A DNA stretch of 64,000 nucleotides. It comes from Gnetum montanum (taxonomy: Eukaryota > Streptophyta > Gnetopsida > Gnetales > Gnetaceae). A program made the position numbers and the translations under genes. Positions 47,034-58,742 of the stretch are shown piece by piece; within the stretch, counting starts at the first letter, position 1, and every line of letters begins with the position of its first letter. The stretch spans positions 129,035-193,034 of the forward strand of contig MNCI01002869.1 of NCBI GenBank assembly GCA_015680685.1, in the 5' to 3' direction. The notes under the pieces were generated by a model that worked only from the letters and a program-made list of their open reading frames with translations, was not told where the DNA came from and ran no database searches.

Positions 47034-47264
47034 TTAGGGTTGAATTGTTTCTTTAGTATTTTCCAATCTAGAATTCAAAATTTGGTCAAGGAGATCTTTT
47101 TTTTCTTTTGTAGAGGGGTCTAAAGGTCCTTCCTCAAAATTGCTTAATCCTAGTGTTTCCCTATCTTGTGCCATTGCTAAAGTGGGTATTGTATATAGCA
47201 CTCTAGCCTCTATCAAATCTTGATTCAATTGGTGCTCTTTTCCTTTATCATATATGTTAAGCAT
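47034..47264 (-). pseudogene. Athila B protease-RT linker
   Basis: An open stretch of 76 codons between protease and RT: charged, with LGLSNFEEGPLDPSTKEKKD and ending in a stop before the RT. Equivalent linkers in Athila elements are poorly conserved; no function can be given. Confidence 0.55.
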
Positions 47265-47294
47265 AAAATTAAGATTAGTAGAAGATAATTGGAG

Positions 47295-47570
47295 TTACCT
47301 TGATCTACAATTGATTACAACATTAGCTATTGCTAACCAAGGTCTACCTAGTATGATGGGAAAGAAATCTGGATTTTTTACTTCCAACACTAAAAAGTCA
47401 ATAGGGTATTTTCTTCTTTCAACCTCTACTATTAAATCTTCCACTACTCTTATAGGTTTTACATTAGATCCATCAACTAAATATATTGTCATATTTACCT
47501 TTTTTATATCCTTCTAATCAAGTTGCATAATATTGATACTAACTACTAGATCCAATAGGGCATTCTTAAT
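47295..47570 (-). pseudogene. Athila B protease
   Basis: Minus-strand frame MTIYLVDGSNVKPIRVVEDL, IVEVERRKYPIDFLVLEVKN and PDFFPIILGRPWLAIANVVI: the back half of the retroviral-type aspartic protease (flap GVVEDVLV, FPxDFVVLD, IILGRPFLAT). The active-site turn just upstream (47517-47570) reads ALLDLVVSINIM, so the D-S/T-G triad is changed to DLV. It lies between gag and RT as expected. Confidence 0.82.
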
Positions 47571-47833
47571 AATCTATCCATTTATTTTAACTTGAATTGT
47601 ATGAACCCTTGGGTCATGATATTTTGGAAATTCATGGCTTTTTATAAGTTAAGATAGATTACCAACCAAAGAAACTTGCCTAGGAATCTTTTCTTTCCTT
47701 CTCTTAGTGCATAATTCCATTAAATACTTAGCATAGAGAGGCGTATCCTTCATAGCTTGTCCAAAGGAATATGCAAAGATAATTCACTAAGAATTTTTTC
47801 TACATGGGCCTTGTTTGTAAAGTTCTCTTGTGA

Positions 47834-49394
47834 TCATTTAGGAAAAGGAGGTAAGGTTTTTTGTCTAGGAAAATAAGAAGAGGTTAATGGTTTTTCTCTT
47901 TTCCTTATTAACTGGTTATTTTCCTCTTCATTTAGTACTTGTGGTTGAGATGTTTCTTTTATCTCAACTTCTTGAAATCTAACATTCTTTTGAGATCTAG
48001 GCTCCATGGTCTTTTCACTCCTAGTAGTTATGAAATGTAATTGCTCCTTACCCTTTCTTTGAGATGTAGGATTTGGATTAGGTTGGAAAGGTAATTCATT
48101 CTTTATTAAGTCTTGAAATCTTCTTCTAGTTTCACTCATGAATTGCCTACTTTCCTTAATGAAGAAATTAAGACTTTGAGTAAGTTTATCTAAGTGCTTA
48201 TTAGTTGGGCTCTTAAATAGTCTAAAATTATTTTGAGGATATTGTTGTTGAAAAGATGGTCTCTGTGGAAAAGTGATTATTGGTTGGATTCTTGAAAAGC
48301 CTTTATTGATTCTTGCACTTCCTCTTGATAATATGATAAGGCTGGAAAAGTGGTGCAATCATGTTGTGGACTACCACAAAGGCTACATACTTCACTTTGC
48401 ACCACATGAACTTGTTTCATTATTAACTGTGTCAACTCATTCACTTTTTTATTTAATTATTTAGTTTGTTGGATCATGCCTTGCATGTTTTTGGGTTTTG
48501 ATCACCTCTTGCTCTAATCTACTAATGAATCTATTATTTTCTAGCCATATTCTAATATCACATTCAATGTATTTCTACCACATGTAAAGTCAAAATTTTG
48601 CCTATAATATGATAATAGAAATTTTACAAAAGTTTGAATAAGTTGATGGGTTGGAAATCCATGATTGGGATTCCTTAAATATAATCCTTTAAATTTATCA
48701 AAATTAATATGATAATCCTCATATTCTTGTTGCATGAAACTCATTAGTTTCTACCTTAATGAATACAACCTATCATTAGAGAGAAATATTTGAAGAAAGA
48801 AAGCCTGAAATTCATCGCATGAATTAATTTGTGTCATAAGGATTTTTACCAAAAAATTAGCTTTATCTTTCAAGGTTGACTTAAAAGAAATCATTTTTAT
48901 TCTATCCTCACTTTGAGGTGCCAGCATTGCTATTGTGGTTTTAAATTCTTTTATGTGAGTGATTGGATCTTCATCATTTATTCCCCTAAAAATAAGTAAT
49001 AGGTGAATGTTTTTAAACTCTACATTTCTACCTTGTGAAAAAACTAATGATCCTTGATGTATGATTGATGTCCTTTGATTTAATAAATCCCTAAGAATTT
49101 ATCCTTGGTGGGCCTATCCAACTGGAATATTGGAACCTAAAATACCAAAGGAAAAAAGAATGAACCAAAAGAAATTTGAGGAGTTTCATGGTGTGAAGGA
49201 GATCTAATTGTAAAAGTAGAAGTTACTATTAGGGTTACAATTGGACTCAATATAGAAATAGAGGCTACTAATGTAATTGGAATTTGCAAATTTAAGGTAT
49301 TTATAAGTTGGGTGATTCCTCCCATTGTAGTCACATTACTTAACATTTGGCTAAAACTTTGACTTTGTGAACCTACCATTGTAGTTGAACTCAT
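47834..49394 (-). pseudogene. Athila B gag
   Basis: N-terminal part from MSSTTMVGSQSQSFSQML (49394). Core (about 49060-48540): EDPITHIKEFKTTIAMLAPQ, FKSTLKDKANFLVK, MSFMQQEYEDYHINFDKFKG, LYLRNPNHGFPTHQLIQTFV and NFDFTCGRNTLNVIL, matching Athila gag (DPxxHLxxF, LFPFSLxDKAKxWL, ESLYEAWERFKELLRKCPHHG, IPxWLQxxTFY). The C-terminal part is an open 174-codon frame (48358-47834), Gln/Asn-rich then lysine/glutamate-rich, with EKTMEPRSQKNVRFQEVE and ending KTLPPFPK, the usual hinge before the Athila protease. CGSPQHDCTTF just upstream is a knuckle-like Cys/His remnant. A few stops only. Confidence 0.85.
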
Positions 49395-50009
49395 AGTTTA
49401 CATTATATTAGTTGGAATATCAAATAGAGGATTAAAATATGTAGAAAATTTGGATTGTATACTTCCCCTTTTTGTTGAATCTCTCTTGTTGTTAGAATGT
49501 TACTCTTCAAAAGAGGAAAAAGGGATTAATTTTGGTTATCTTTGTTCCTCTTGATCTTATCTTAAATTAGTTCATGTACACTTATAATGGCTAATGGTAT
49601 TCCTAGGAGGTTGCATTTGTGTTGGGTTTTTAGGTTGCTTTGTTGGTTTCATTTAACAATCACATTCCTCCTTAGCATATTCGTGGGCAACCATTCCTAA
49701 GATTCTAAAAATTGATTTAATTACCCCTGAAATTACTATCTTAATTGCAAATTTCTTTATAGTCTTAGTAGGTTGGGCATTAAGAGGAGATGATTCTTAG
49801 GATTGTATCTTGTTCCTTATTTTTAAACTTTATAATACAAGAAAAATAATTGAAAGAAACCATGTCTAAAACTACTTAACCAAAAGGAAATAAAATAAAA
49901 TAAAATGAAATAAAAAGAGAAATATAGCACACATGTTGAAAAGTAATAGATCTATAAAATAAATTTGAAAATGTATAGAACCCTTAATGATGATTATCTC
50001 TACTAGCCT

Positions 50010-50029
50010 TCTCGGGAATAGTGCCAAAT
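50010..50029 (-). other. Primer-binding site of Athila B
   Basis: On the minus strand ATTTGGCACTATTCCCGAGA follows the LTR end CGCTCATCA. TTGGCACTATTCCCGAGA resembles the tRNA-Asp-type site of the other copies with a few changes. Confidence 0.6.
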
Positions 50030-50936
50030 TGATGAGCGAGACAAAGTTTAGTGCTTAATTATCTTAACAATTGTAAAATTGTCACCTCATATGTAACTAA
50101 CTCGTGAGTTGTTTCTATGGAGGAATAGTTTCATAGTTAAAAATATAATCAAGAAAATAGATAATTAGATCTGAATTCAATTAAAAAATTTACACTTATG
50201 ATTGTTACTCATAAGTAAAATAAAAAATCCCTCATACTATCTTCTAATATTAAGTTCAAGTATGAAAATAATTGATTATACCAAACTAAAAAACATATAA
50301 ATTTATCATAATTATTAGAATATCACAAAGAATATGTCACCTAATTTGTGACCTTGCTCTATTGCCTTCACAATGCAACAACTTCATAGCCTTAATAATA
50401 TCAATGCTTGTTGATTGCCACAAGGTGTCAATAATCTTCCTTAATAGTTTCTAGTACAAATAAAGAAGAGTTAAATTTAGTGTGAGTTCTTTCTTGAATT
50501 TGGTATCCCCTTCACTCATAGATGAGCTTCTTATTTATACATAAGAGGATCTACAATAATTAGGAAAAATAAACATTTGAAAATTGATTGATATCAAAGA
50601 ATTCAATAGTAATCGATTTTAGGGTTGTCGAATTACAATGCAATTTCAGGGATGTTTGATACTCGATTTAGATTTCCTAGAGACTGAAATTGATATCTTG
50701 ATTTCTTCTTTAGAAATCTATGTTATCAATCCATATCATTGTCACTATAAGGAGCGATACAATTGACGTTGACTTCGACCATTACCATGATTTCCTACAA
50801 TACATCGAGATCAATAAGAAAATTAATACTTATCAAATTCTATCGCTAAAATCGATTATCTTTAGTACAATAAAATAGTAAAAAAAAAAAATATGACCTT
50901 ATAAGGTTAAAAACTAGAATTTTGAAGGGTTCAACA
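50030..50936 (-). repeat. 5' LTR of Athila B (907 bp)
   Basis: Pairs with 29550-30482. On the minus strand it starts TGTTGAACCCTTCAAAATTC and ends CTCGCTCATCA. TATAAATA (minus) at 50539-50532. Immediately right of it the LINE coding sequence resumes. Confidence 0.87.
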
Positions 50937-52755
50937 TTGTTCATGCTTGTTTTATACTACCCAACATTTAGCACTATATAAGATAGTAGGCCTAATTACT
51001 ATCTTATAAATTTTTTTCTTTATTTTCATTGATATTCCTTTATTATATAGAACACTACTAGCATGTATCCATTTTGATCATCCTACCCCATTTATATTTC
51101 TAATATCTTTATCAATTTTACCATTTGGTTATTGGATTAATCCTAATTAGGAAAACTATTTACAATGAAGGACTTTTTTACCTTGAATTATCACTTCATT
51201 TCATCATTATTTATGTTGTTATTAAAATTGCATTCCATATATTTTATCTTAAAATTTCAATATTTTCTTGAGGTGTATTCAACAATACTATATCATTTTG
51301 AAATAGTATACACGAAGGAATTTTTTGTTGTATTTTCTTTGTTAATTCATCCATAATGATGAAAAATAAAAATAGGTTAACTACGTATCCTTGATGTAGC
51401 TATAGTATGATAGGAAGATTAAATGTTATTTTATAAGTATTCTAAAGTTACTTGTATTTCCTTCATACATATCTTAAATCACTTTAATATATTTATTATG
51501 GATGTTTTTCCTTTGTAAGGCCCATCAAATAATAACTCTAAGCTCTCTTTCAAATCAATGAAGATCATATGTAGATTTTTTCTATATTTTATGAATTTCT
51601 CCATCAATAATCATATAAAAAATAACCTTTATAGTAGATCTCATTGACATAAATCCAAATTAATTTTCTAATACTGTTCATTCAAGTTTGAGATGTTGCT
51701 CTATGACTCTATACCAAAGCTTCATAGTATGACTCATTAGTTTGATTCCTCAATAGTTTGTACAATTTTGTACATCTTCTTTATTTTTGTAAAAGGGAAC
51801 AACAAATATTTTTTTCAATTTTTGGACATTTATTCATCCTTCAAAATTTTGTTAAATAATTGTATTAGCCAAAAAACTTCTATATCTCCCAATGCTTTCC
51901 AAGCTTCTATAGAAATTATAGTTGGTTCAACAAATTTTTCATTTTTCATCTTTGATAAGGCTATCTTCATCTTAGAGAAGGAAAATTCATTAATCAAACC
52001 AAACATTTTTTCTTCTTCTTGGATGTCTTATCTTGGGTATTTTAGATTTAGTAATTCTTGAAAATAATTTTTCGCCTATCCAAAATTTCATTGTCTTTTA
52101 CCAAAATTTTCTCATATGCTTCCTTGATGCATTTGACATTATCAATATTCTTACATTTATTGTTTTTTATTTTTTTTTCAATTTAAAAATATATATTTTC
52201 ATTTTCCTTTATTCCTAATTTTTTATAAAAGATATCTAAGACCTTATGTTTGTCTTTGGCTATTGCTATAGTTGCCTCCTTTGCTAGTATATCAACCTAT
52301 TCTTTTTGGCTATTGCTTTGTAGTTATTTCTTGAAGAATTTTTTCTTATTTTGAATAAAATGTTGCAGTTCATCACTTCACCACCATGTCTCCTTTGGAA
52401 TGAAGTTTTTACCTTTTATTTCATGCAAAATAATCTTCTAATTTTCTAAATGCAACTTTCCATATGGTCTCTACTTGAATTTGTAGAGCAATCTTGACTC
52501 CAAGTGCCTTCATTAAGCAATTGTTCTCTAAATAAGGTGATGTTATCTTCTTTCAAATTCCATAAATTTATGCATTTAGTCCATTTTATTGTGATGTATT
52601 TAAGGCTTTATATAGCTAAATCCATGACCATTAGTTTATGTTGAGTTGCAATGCACTGTCTAGGTATGACCTTGCAGTCTTTGCACATGGTCTAGTCTCT
52701 TTTGTGGAATAAGAAGAATCAATTTATTTTTACCCATACCACTTCTGTATAAAAC
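50937..52755 (-). mobile_element. RTE-type LINE, 5'-truncated main part
   Basis: Minus-strand similarity to the RTE ORF from the end of the endonuclease to late RT: YRSGMGKNK and CKDCKVIPRQCIATQHKLMV (endonuclease end, 52740-52620), NCTNYxGIKLMSHTMKLWYR and VIEQHLKLE (RT start, about 51760), FGFMSMRSTIKVIFYMI, THDLH-like FIDLEKAYD region, and ISMKIKKKIYKIVIRPTILY, SAKCWVV next to the Athila B LTR. Plant RTE proteins have QNCTNYRGIKLMSHTMKLWE and GFMPGRSTTDAIF here. Many stops. The 5' end stops inside the endonuclease, typical of LINE truncation. The 3' end is at 29155-29549. Confidence 0.87.
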
Positions 52756-52799
52756 TAATAATATTAAAAATCAAAAAAATACTTGTAAGTTACCTAACC

Positions 52800-54775
52800 T
52801 TGCTGTAACCTTGGTATTCTTTGCTTACAACCACTTCTCCTTTGATCCATAGGTATCAATAATTTCAATAGCATCTACCCTTATCTTCATCACTATTTGG
52901 TCCTTCTATTATATGCCCAAGGCATAGTTCCTAATTACCTCCACGTCCTACATATGATTCTCATGAGTAGAACACTTTAATAGAAAATCCATGTTATTAG
53001 GGATTGAGGACATAGCCACTTCCTTAGGTAATGAGGATTCTACCTCCAATGGCTCTCTGAAGGTAGTAAGAAGAATCATCATGATGCTTATGACATACTA
53101 GCATAATAGGCAAGGTAATTCCTTCTTGTTTAGAACCTTTTCTTTATGGTAACTACTACAAGGTAACAACTCAATGAAGTACCAAATCATTTCATAGTAA
53201 ATATTAAAGTTCATAAAGTTGTTAGAGCTTTCAACATCAATCATGTTCATGTTAGCTAACTTTGTAGATACCTTCTCATTCAAGTAGCTTGTTCAATCAT
53301 AGTGAATACCTTACACCATGCTATTATAGATACCATAAGTTACTAAGGAGACGTTTGCCTCTTCATAATTTTGTTGTAGAGTATTATTAAATAAATAAGT
53401 GGAACACTTCCATCAGATTTTAGTTTGCATAGTTAGCAATGTTATGGCACTCATCACTATACTATGTCCACTCACTAATCTACTCTTAATCCAGAGAAGA
53501 TAGCTTGTCATTACCTCAATTGGACATCATTCATAAAAAGAGTCAAACTAATACCTTAATGAGTCCTTATTTTAGGGTAATATCACCTCTTTTCCTTGGA
53601 TCTAGAACATGAAAAGCTATTGTTAGCTTTAGTAATATTTCATCATGACAATCATGTGCATGGGTGAAATGCTAGAATATCTCAATGTGAAGTGAGGCAT
53701 CAACCTTGTTTGATAAAAAATAAGAAGATATTTGCTCCCATGTCCACTCACTAGCCACTTATGACTAGCAAGATTGTTAAGGATATTTTCTTACAAGAAT
53801 ATCTCTTTCACATTCTCTAACTAGTTATACATGATTTCCAAGGTCTTAATCTTATCTACAAAATCAAGAACAAAGATAATAAAAAATACAAGACATACTT
53901 AGGCTTAAGTGAAAAGAAAACAAGAGCATGAACAAAGGCTAAGTATTAACATAAGCGTTTAAACAGAAACTTGATAAAATAATGGCATAGATCCTAAGGT
54001 ATCTCTAATCCTTAATCAAATAAGTGATCTCATGGACCTCTTCACTTTCACGCCTAGATCTAGTTATTTCATGGAGAACATGGATCAAAATTTCCTGCTA
54101 AAAACCATGATAGTTCTTATGGTACCTAGTCTAATAAATCTTATCAATAAATTGTTTGAACACTATGGGATATTAATTATCCTCAAAAGCAATCTCACAA
54201 AGCACCCTATCTAAAACCTCTAGGTAGGTATCCTCTCTATTTGGATCCTCAAATTCTTAGGCACATGGAACAACAAGTTACATCAATGATTGTGTAAATC
54301 CTAAATAGGAAACTAGACTTAGGAAAATCAATGCAAAAAGTGAGAGCTCACATAAATATGCTTGGATATCATAATATGAGTTCCTATAGGGTTAAATAAA
54401 CTATGAACCTATCAAGGATCTAGCAATAACATAGTATTGATATTGAATCACTTGTAGGGATGGTCTTTCTAATTTTTTTCTATAGATATTACTAGGATGA
54501 TAGTTCCAAGTTTCATAACCATTCATAACATATTCCTCTTGAAGATCATGGATGTCTAACTTTGTAAGAGTTTGAAGTAGCATCATAGGCACATATTGAT
54601 TAGGGGGCGTTACAATGGTGCCCTCCATATCAAACCATCACAATTGCTCATCCTCATGTAGGATGAAGGTGAAATCAAGCACATACTCATCTGGATGAGT
54701 ATATACCACCTTGCACTATTGTGGGATTGGTGATTTGAGATCTTCATGCCTACGAGAAGAAGAAGACATTTTGCA
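52800..54775 (-). pseudogene. Athila D gag remnant
   Basis: Clear part: from about 54772 the minus strand reads MSSSSRRHEDLKSPIPQ, then VVYTHPDEYVLDFTFILHED, DMEGTIVTPPNQYVPMMLLQ, LDIHDLQEEYVMNGYE and NYHPSNIYRKKLERPSLQVI, the same N-terminal module as in A and C and better preserved here (open frame 54628-54401). Left of 54300 coding character is weak; a frame at 53283-53098 (NEKVSTKLANMNMIDVESSN) has no recognisable motif. No gag core was identified. Confidence 0.5.
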
Positions 54776-54920
54776 AATAAATCAAATATTAGTGTGCTTT
54801 TGTATATATATGTTGTGTGAGAGTGATGTTAAACTTGGGTTTGTCTAATGATATTAATAATGTTTACTAATTGTAGATAGTGCACATTTCAACAAATAGA
54901 GTCCTTAGAAACTACACCAA

Positions 54921-55877
54921 TCATGAGCAATTGAGGTACCCCTGTGCTCAACTATATAAATTATGAAGCATTCACGCATGATTCGGTTGAATTCCATGGA
55001 CTCTATTATTTCCTGCAAGCTAGTCTTCTAGGAAGTGAACCTTGACCTAAAGGTTGTTCATTGTCTTCCCAATTACACTTATGATGTACAAAGGTATGGT
55101 TAAGTGTAATCAAGAAATGATTTTTATTATTTTATGTTTTATGTTCTTTGGTGCTTAGAGTAGAGAGATGAACTAATTTAAGAACTAATCTAATTTAACT
55201 ACTTAACTAGTATCTAACTAATCCTAACATAAGCATTCAATCCTACTTTCGATATATGTTCTAAACCCATGTATCCATTGCTGGGTTACCAAGCACTACA
55301 CTACTGGGTGAATGAAGCAATAACGTTGTTGGGATTACCAAGCAAATATGTGTTTACGCTCAAAGAATTTGTACTTATGTACTTAGTATATTTAGCTTAA
55401 TTAATTAACTAATCACTTAAAGTTTAATTTATCTTAAGTAATTACATATTTTATGAAAATAATAATGCATGAATAAATAATTAATATATTCTAAGTTCTT
55501 CAAGGTTTGATCAAAAGGCTTGTTTTCATTGTTGTACACATTGGTGTGGTTCAGGTACAATAGTGCTTGAATAAAGATCCATACACTTTTTGACTTATGC
55601 TGTGGGCACACAGAGAAATATTCTAATTTTCAAATAGACAAACTAGAAGAGCTCTACTAATACTTTGACTTCTATTCCCACAAACACAACTAGGGGCTTG
55701 TATTTATAGTTTTTACAGTAGTAGTACATCGATGGGGCCCCATAGATGTAGCAAATACTACATCAATATGGCCTCATTGATAGGGCTACACCATGTAAAT
55801 GGGACCCTATTGATGGAGGCTTTTCCATGAGGCCATCTTAATGAGGATCCATTGATGCAACACTTTGATGCTCATCA
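54921..55877 (-). repeat. 5' LTR of Athila D (957 bp)
   Basis: On the minus strand starts TGATGAGCATCAAAG at 55877 and ends TTGCTCATGA at 54921 (family end CTCATCA). TATAAATA (minus) at 55708-55701. Nearly the same length as the LTR of copy A (959 bp) and similar along it, including the segment ACATCGATGGGGCCCC near 55730. Confidence 0.8.
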
Positions 55878-55882
55878 CTGAT

Positions 55883-56368
55883 ATACCATCAAATGGTTCT
55901 TTGAGATACTAGAAAAAGGGTTCTTTGAGACACAAGAAAAATGTTTTTTAACATACAATAATATGATTTTTTAAGATACCCAAAAATGGTATTTCGAGAT
56001 ATTTGAAAATGATTGTTTGAGATAGTAGAAAATGGCACTTCAAGATATTGAAAAAATGTTCTTCGAGATACCAAAAAACTATTTTTTGCCATAGAAGGAA
56101 AAGGTTCTTTGAGATACCAGAAAAGGGTTCTTTGAGATACTAAAAAAATGTTCCTCAAGATACTAGAAAAAGGTTCTTTTCAAGATACTAGAAAAAGGTT
56201 CTTCAAGATACTAGAAAAATATTTTTTAAAAAAGGTTCTTTGAGATGACAACAAATTATTCTTTGACATACTAGAAAAATAGTTCTTTGAGATACCTAGA
56301 AAAGGTTCTATAAGATACTAGAAAAATGTTCTTTGAGATACCAAATAAAGGTTCTCTGAGATACCAAC
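55883..56368 (+). repeat. 23-bp tandem repeat, forward arm, first segment
   Basis: Consensus GTTCTTTGAGATACTAGAAA then AAG (23 bp). About 20 copies. A run of well-kept units at 56103-56230 gives the period exactly. Ends with GATACCAAC where the solo LTR begins; CCAAC (56364-56368) is repeated at 58079-58083. Confidence 0.88.
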
Positions 56369-56639
56369 TGAAACACCCTAAAAAATGCGGGGTCATCCTT
56401 GCTTCACCAGGCTCTTGTAGTACGCATAGCACTATGGCAGTTCATTGGGAGGAGAACGTTATGAGTTCAAGCTGGCCAGTTCGGCAAATTTTCTACTTTG
56501 AGTATGGATAGGTTCTATGCCATCCTGCCTGCCCACCAAGGTAGCCTAACCAGCTAATAGCCTGCTCAAAAATAGTGTATGGAATTGGCAGTAGCACTTT
56601 GGATGTGCAAAAAATAGTTTGACAAGTTTTCTAAGTCAT

Positions 56640-57110
56640 GAAGTCTACTACGCTACACTACGCATCGTAGTGTAGCAAGCTTCAAAAAAGAGGATGGCAA
56701 AATGAAGTGCTATGCTACGCTACGCCACGCAGCATAGCATGGCAATGACTTCACTACCCACTCCCCTCGCTCGATTTCAAGTTCTGCAATGATGTCCCTT
56801 TCTGTCAGGAAGAAGCGGTGGACCATGTCTGTTGCTATGCTACACTGAGCTACATGGTGCAGCAAGGCATAACAATCCTGTGGAAGAGACAGAAGGCGAT
56901 TTGAAAGGCAAAATCAATGGAGTTCACAAGACTTTCATCGTAGGAGACAAGGTTTGCAAATCGGAAAAGCTTTTGTGACTAAGGAAAGTTGCTATGCTAC
57001 ACTATGCTATGTAGTGTAGCATAGCATAGTAAGCATGTGACACATAGCAGAACGCGCAACAAAGTGCTATGCTACGCCAATCATGCTACGTCACAAAACA
57101 CAGCAAGGCA
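56640..57110. repeat. Palindromic word clusters in solo LTR U3
   Basis: Five clusters (near 56645, 56710, 56835, 56990, 57065) of GCTATGCTACGC and complements. The best is a perfect hairpin with a 15-bp stem, TGCTATGCTACACTA (56990-57004) and TAGTGTAGCATAGCA (57012-57026), with a 7-base loop. Confidence 0.75.
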
Positions 57111-57342
57111 TGTAGGTGGTTGTGCGACATCAATGCACTCCACCTAATCAGACCGTTGACACATGTCTCTAGATGCTAACGACGCAATTACAGTGTAGTA
57201 GGATTGCAGTTATTGCATACAGGTTTACATCGTAATGGTCTTGTAGGTCCAACGGTCACAAATGACACAAGTGGCACCAACAAGACAATAAAGGCTCAAG
57301 GCACGTAGCATTCAATCCACCCCTTTCGCATGCTCTTGTTCC

Positions 57343-57350
57343 TATAAATA
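57343..57350 (+). promoter_or_regulatory. TATA box of solo LTR
   Basis: TATAAATA in TTCCTATAAATACCTCAAC, same context as 14406-14413. Confidence 0.65.
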
Positions 57351-58083
57351 CCTCAACAAACAACATGCAAAGGAGGTTCGTAATTTTTAAAGGTTGGAAA
57401 TTTCAAAAGAGTTGGCATCCTTCTTGAAGCAAATAGCTCCCAAAGGGTGGAAAATTTGGAATTCTAAAACAAAGATTTCTCCTCTCTCCAGCATTGTAAC
57501 ATCAAAGTCATCTATTTAACACTGTAAATAGTGAGTCTCTCTCAGCTAGCATGGGGTCCCATCTCCATTCTACCACCTTGGTAGAACCCTGCATTATTTG
57601 TACCCAAGTCAGCGTCCAAGTGCACAGCTCTTTTTGCTCGACACACCTTAGTTACTCTCGGGATTTCTGCACTCTGTCACGCTGTGCAACCGATTGTATC
57701 CACCCTAACCGAGTGAGTTTGTAGCTTCGAAGCGGTGCATGTTTCTAAATACACTTTATTTTATTTCTTGCTTGTTTTCTCATTTTGCATCATTTTCTAT
57801 TTTGTTCACCTTTAAGAATTACTTTGTATTACTGTCGCATTTTTTACAGTTTCTCTCCTGCTTCATTTACTTTTAAGCATTATCTCACATTTCACATTAT
57901 TTATGTTACAAAAGGCTATATTGACGCTAATGTAAGTCCCTGTCTAATCGACTAGACCATTTAGGGCACCGCATATCTGCACACATCCAACATGGCCCTC
58001 CCGCGAATACAGGGTTGGAATTGTCGTGCCCGCCGACCCCCCGATGTTTTCCAGCCACCGACATTTTTGGTCGCTACACCAAC

Positions 58084-58420
58084 AAATGATTCTTTGAGAT
58101 TCTATAGGAATGGTACTTTAGGATACTAGAAAAATGTTCTTTCTAAATACTAGTAGATTCTAGTAAAAGGTTCTTCAACATACTAGAAAAAGAATAGTCA
58201 AGATACTAGAAAATAGTTCTTTGATATACCAGAAAAATATTCTTTAAGATACTAGAAAAAGGTTTTCGAAGATACTAGAAATGGTTATTTAACATACCAA
58301 AAAAATAGTTCTTTGAGATATTAGCAAAAGGTTTTTTGAGAAATCAAAAAAAAGTTCTTCGAGATTCTAAAAAAGGATTCTTCAAGATACCATAAAAATA
58401 TTTTCTAATATACTAACAAA
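58084..58420 (+). repeat. 23-bp tandem repeat, forward arm, second segment
   Basis: Continues the array of 55883-56368 after the solo LTR. About 14 more diverged units (AGATACTAGAAAAAGGTTCTT). Confidence 0.85.
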
Positions 58421-58742
58421 CCATTTTTTGGTATCTCGAAGAACCTTTTATTCAAATCTCAAAGAACCTTTTTCTGGTACCTCGAAGAACCTTTTGTTCA
58501 TATGTCAAAGACTAATTTTTGATAATTTGAAGAAAATTTTATTTGTCTCTCAAAGATCTATTTTCTTGTATCTGAAAGAATCTTTTTCTAGTATCTCAAA
58601 GAACCTTTCTTTGTTATCTTCAAAAAATATTTTTTTAGTATCTTGAAGAATCTTTTTCTGGCATCTCGAAGAACCTTTTTCTTGTATCATAAAAAATTTT
58701 TTTATAGTATCATGAAAGAAGGTTTTTTTTTGGTATATCAAG
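58421..58742 (-). repeat. 23-bp tandem repeat, inverted arm, first segment
   Basis: The same unit in the opposite orientation (GGTATCTCGAAGAACCTTTT). Orientation changes between CTTCAAGATACCATAAAAAT (about 58380) and GGTATCTCGAAGAACC (58430). About 13 units. Ends in GGTATATCAAG where element E begins; TCAAG (58738-58742) is the duplicated target. Confidence 0.88.

Larger units (their letters stand above)
29550..50936 (-). mobile_element. Athila-lineage element, copy B (split by copy C)
   Basis: Both LTRs are present: 5' LTR on the right (50030-50936), 3' LTR on the left (29550-30482). Between them on the minus strand lie the primer-binding site, gag, protease, RT, RNase H and integrase, an env-position segment and a long 3' non-coding region. 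Copy C (34838-44510) interrupts the integrase. Without C the element would be about 11.7 kb, usual for Athila. It sits inside an RTE LINE: the LINE reading resumes across it. Flanks TTGTT (right) and TTCTT (left) are an imperfect target duplication. Its LTRs differ from those of A, C, D and E, so it is a second Athila family. All frames are broken. Confidence 0.85.
52756..55877 (-). mobile_element. Athila-lineage element, copy D (5' part)
   Basis: LTR at 54921-55877, decayed primer-binding site just left of it, then the conserved N-terminal gag module and about 1.5 kb of diverged internal sequence up to the LINE at 52755. No protease or pol is recognisable. The right edge abuts the 23-bp array. 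It is the same LTR family as A, C and E. The remainder of the element, beyond the LINE, was not found at the left flank of the LINE (28070-29154), so D may be truncated. Confidence 0.65.
56369..58078 (+). mobile_element. Solo LTR of the TAT copy 2 family (1710 bp)
   Basis: Begins TGAAACACCCTAAAAAATGC, ends GGTCGCTACA. It is flanked by the 5-bp target duplication CCAAC (56364-56368 and 58079-58083), and the 23-bp array reads on across it as GATACCAAC / CCAACAAATG. TATAAATA at 57343-57350; U3 palindromic clusters at 56640-57110; U5 TGTCTAATCGACTAGACC, shared with the LTR at 12860-15056. There is no internal sequence, so it is a complete LTR left by recombination between the two ends of a former element. 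Confidence 0.92.

Noticed and set aside
29100-52800. Target-site duplication of the LINE
   Set aside because: Both flanks are A-rich and no convincing repeat longer than a few bases could be chosen.
55889-56158. 89-codon minus-strand open frame with repeated LVSQRTLF peptide
   Set aside because: It is the 23-bp repeat read in frame (three units give 23 codons); no start, no independent evidence of coding.
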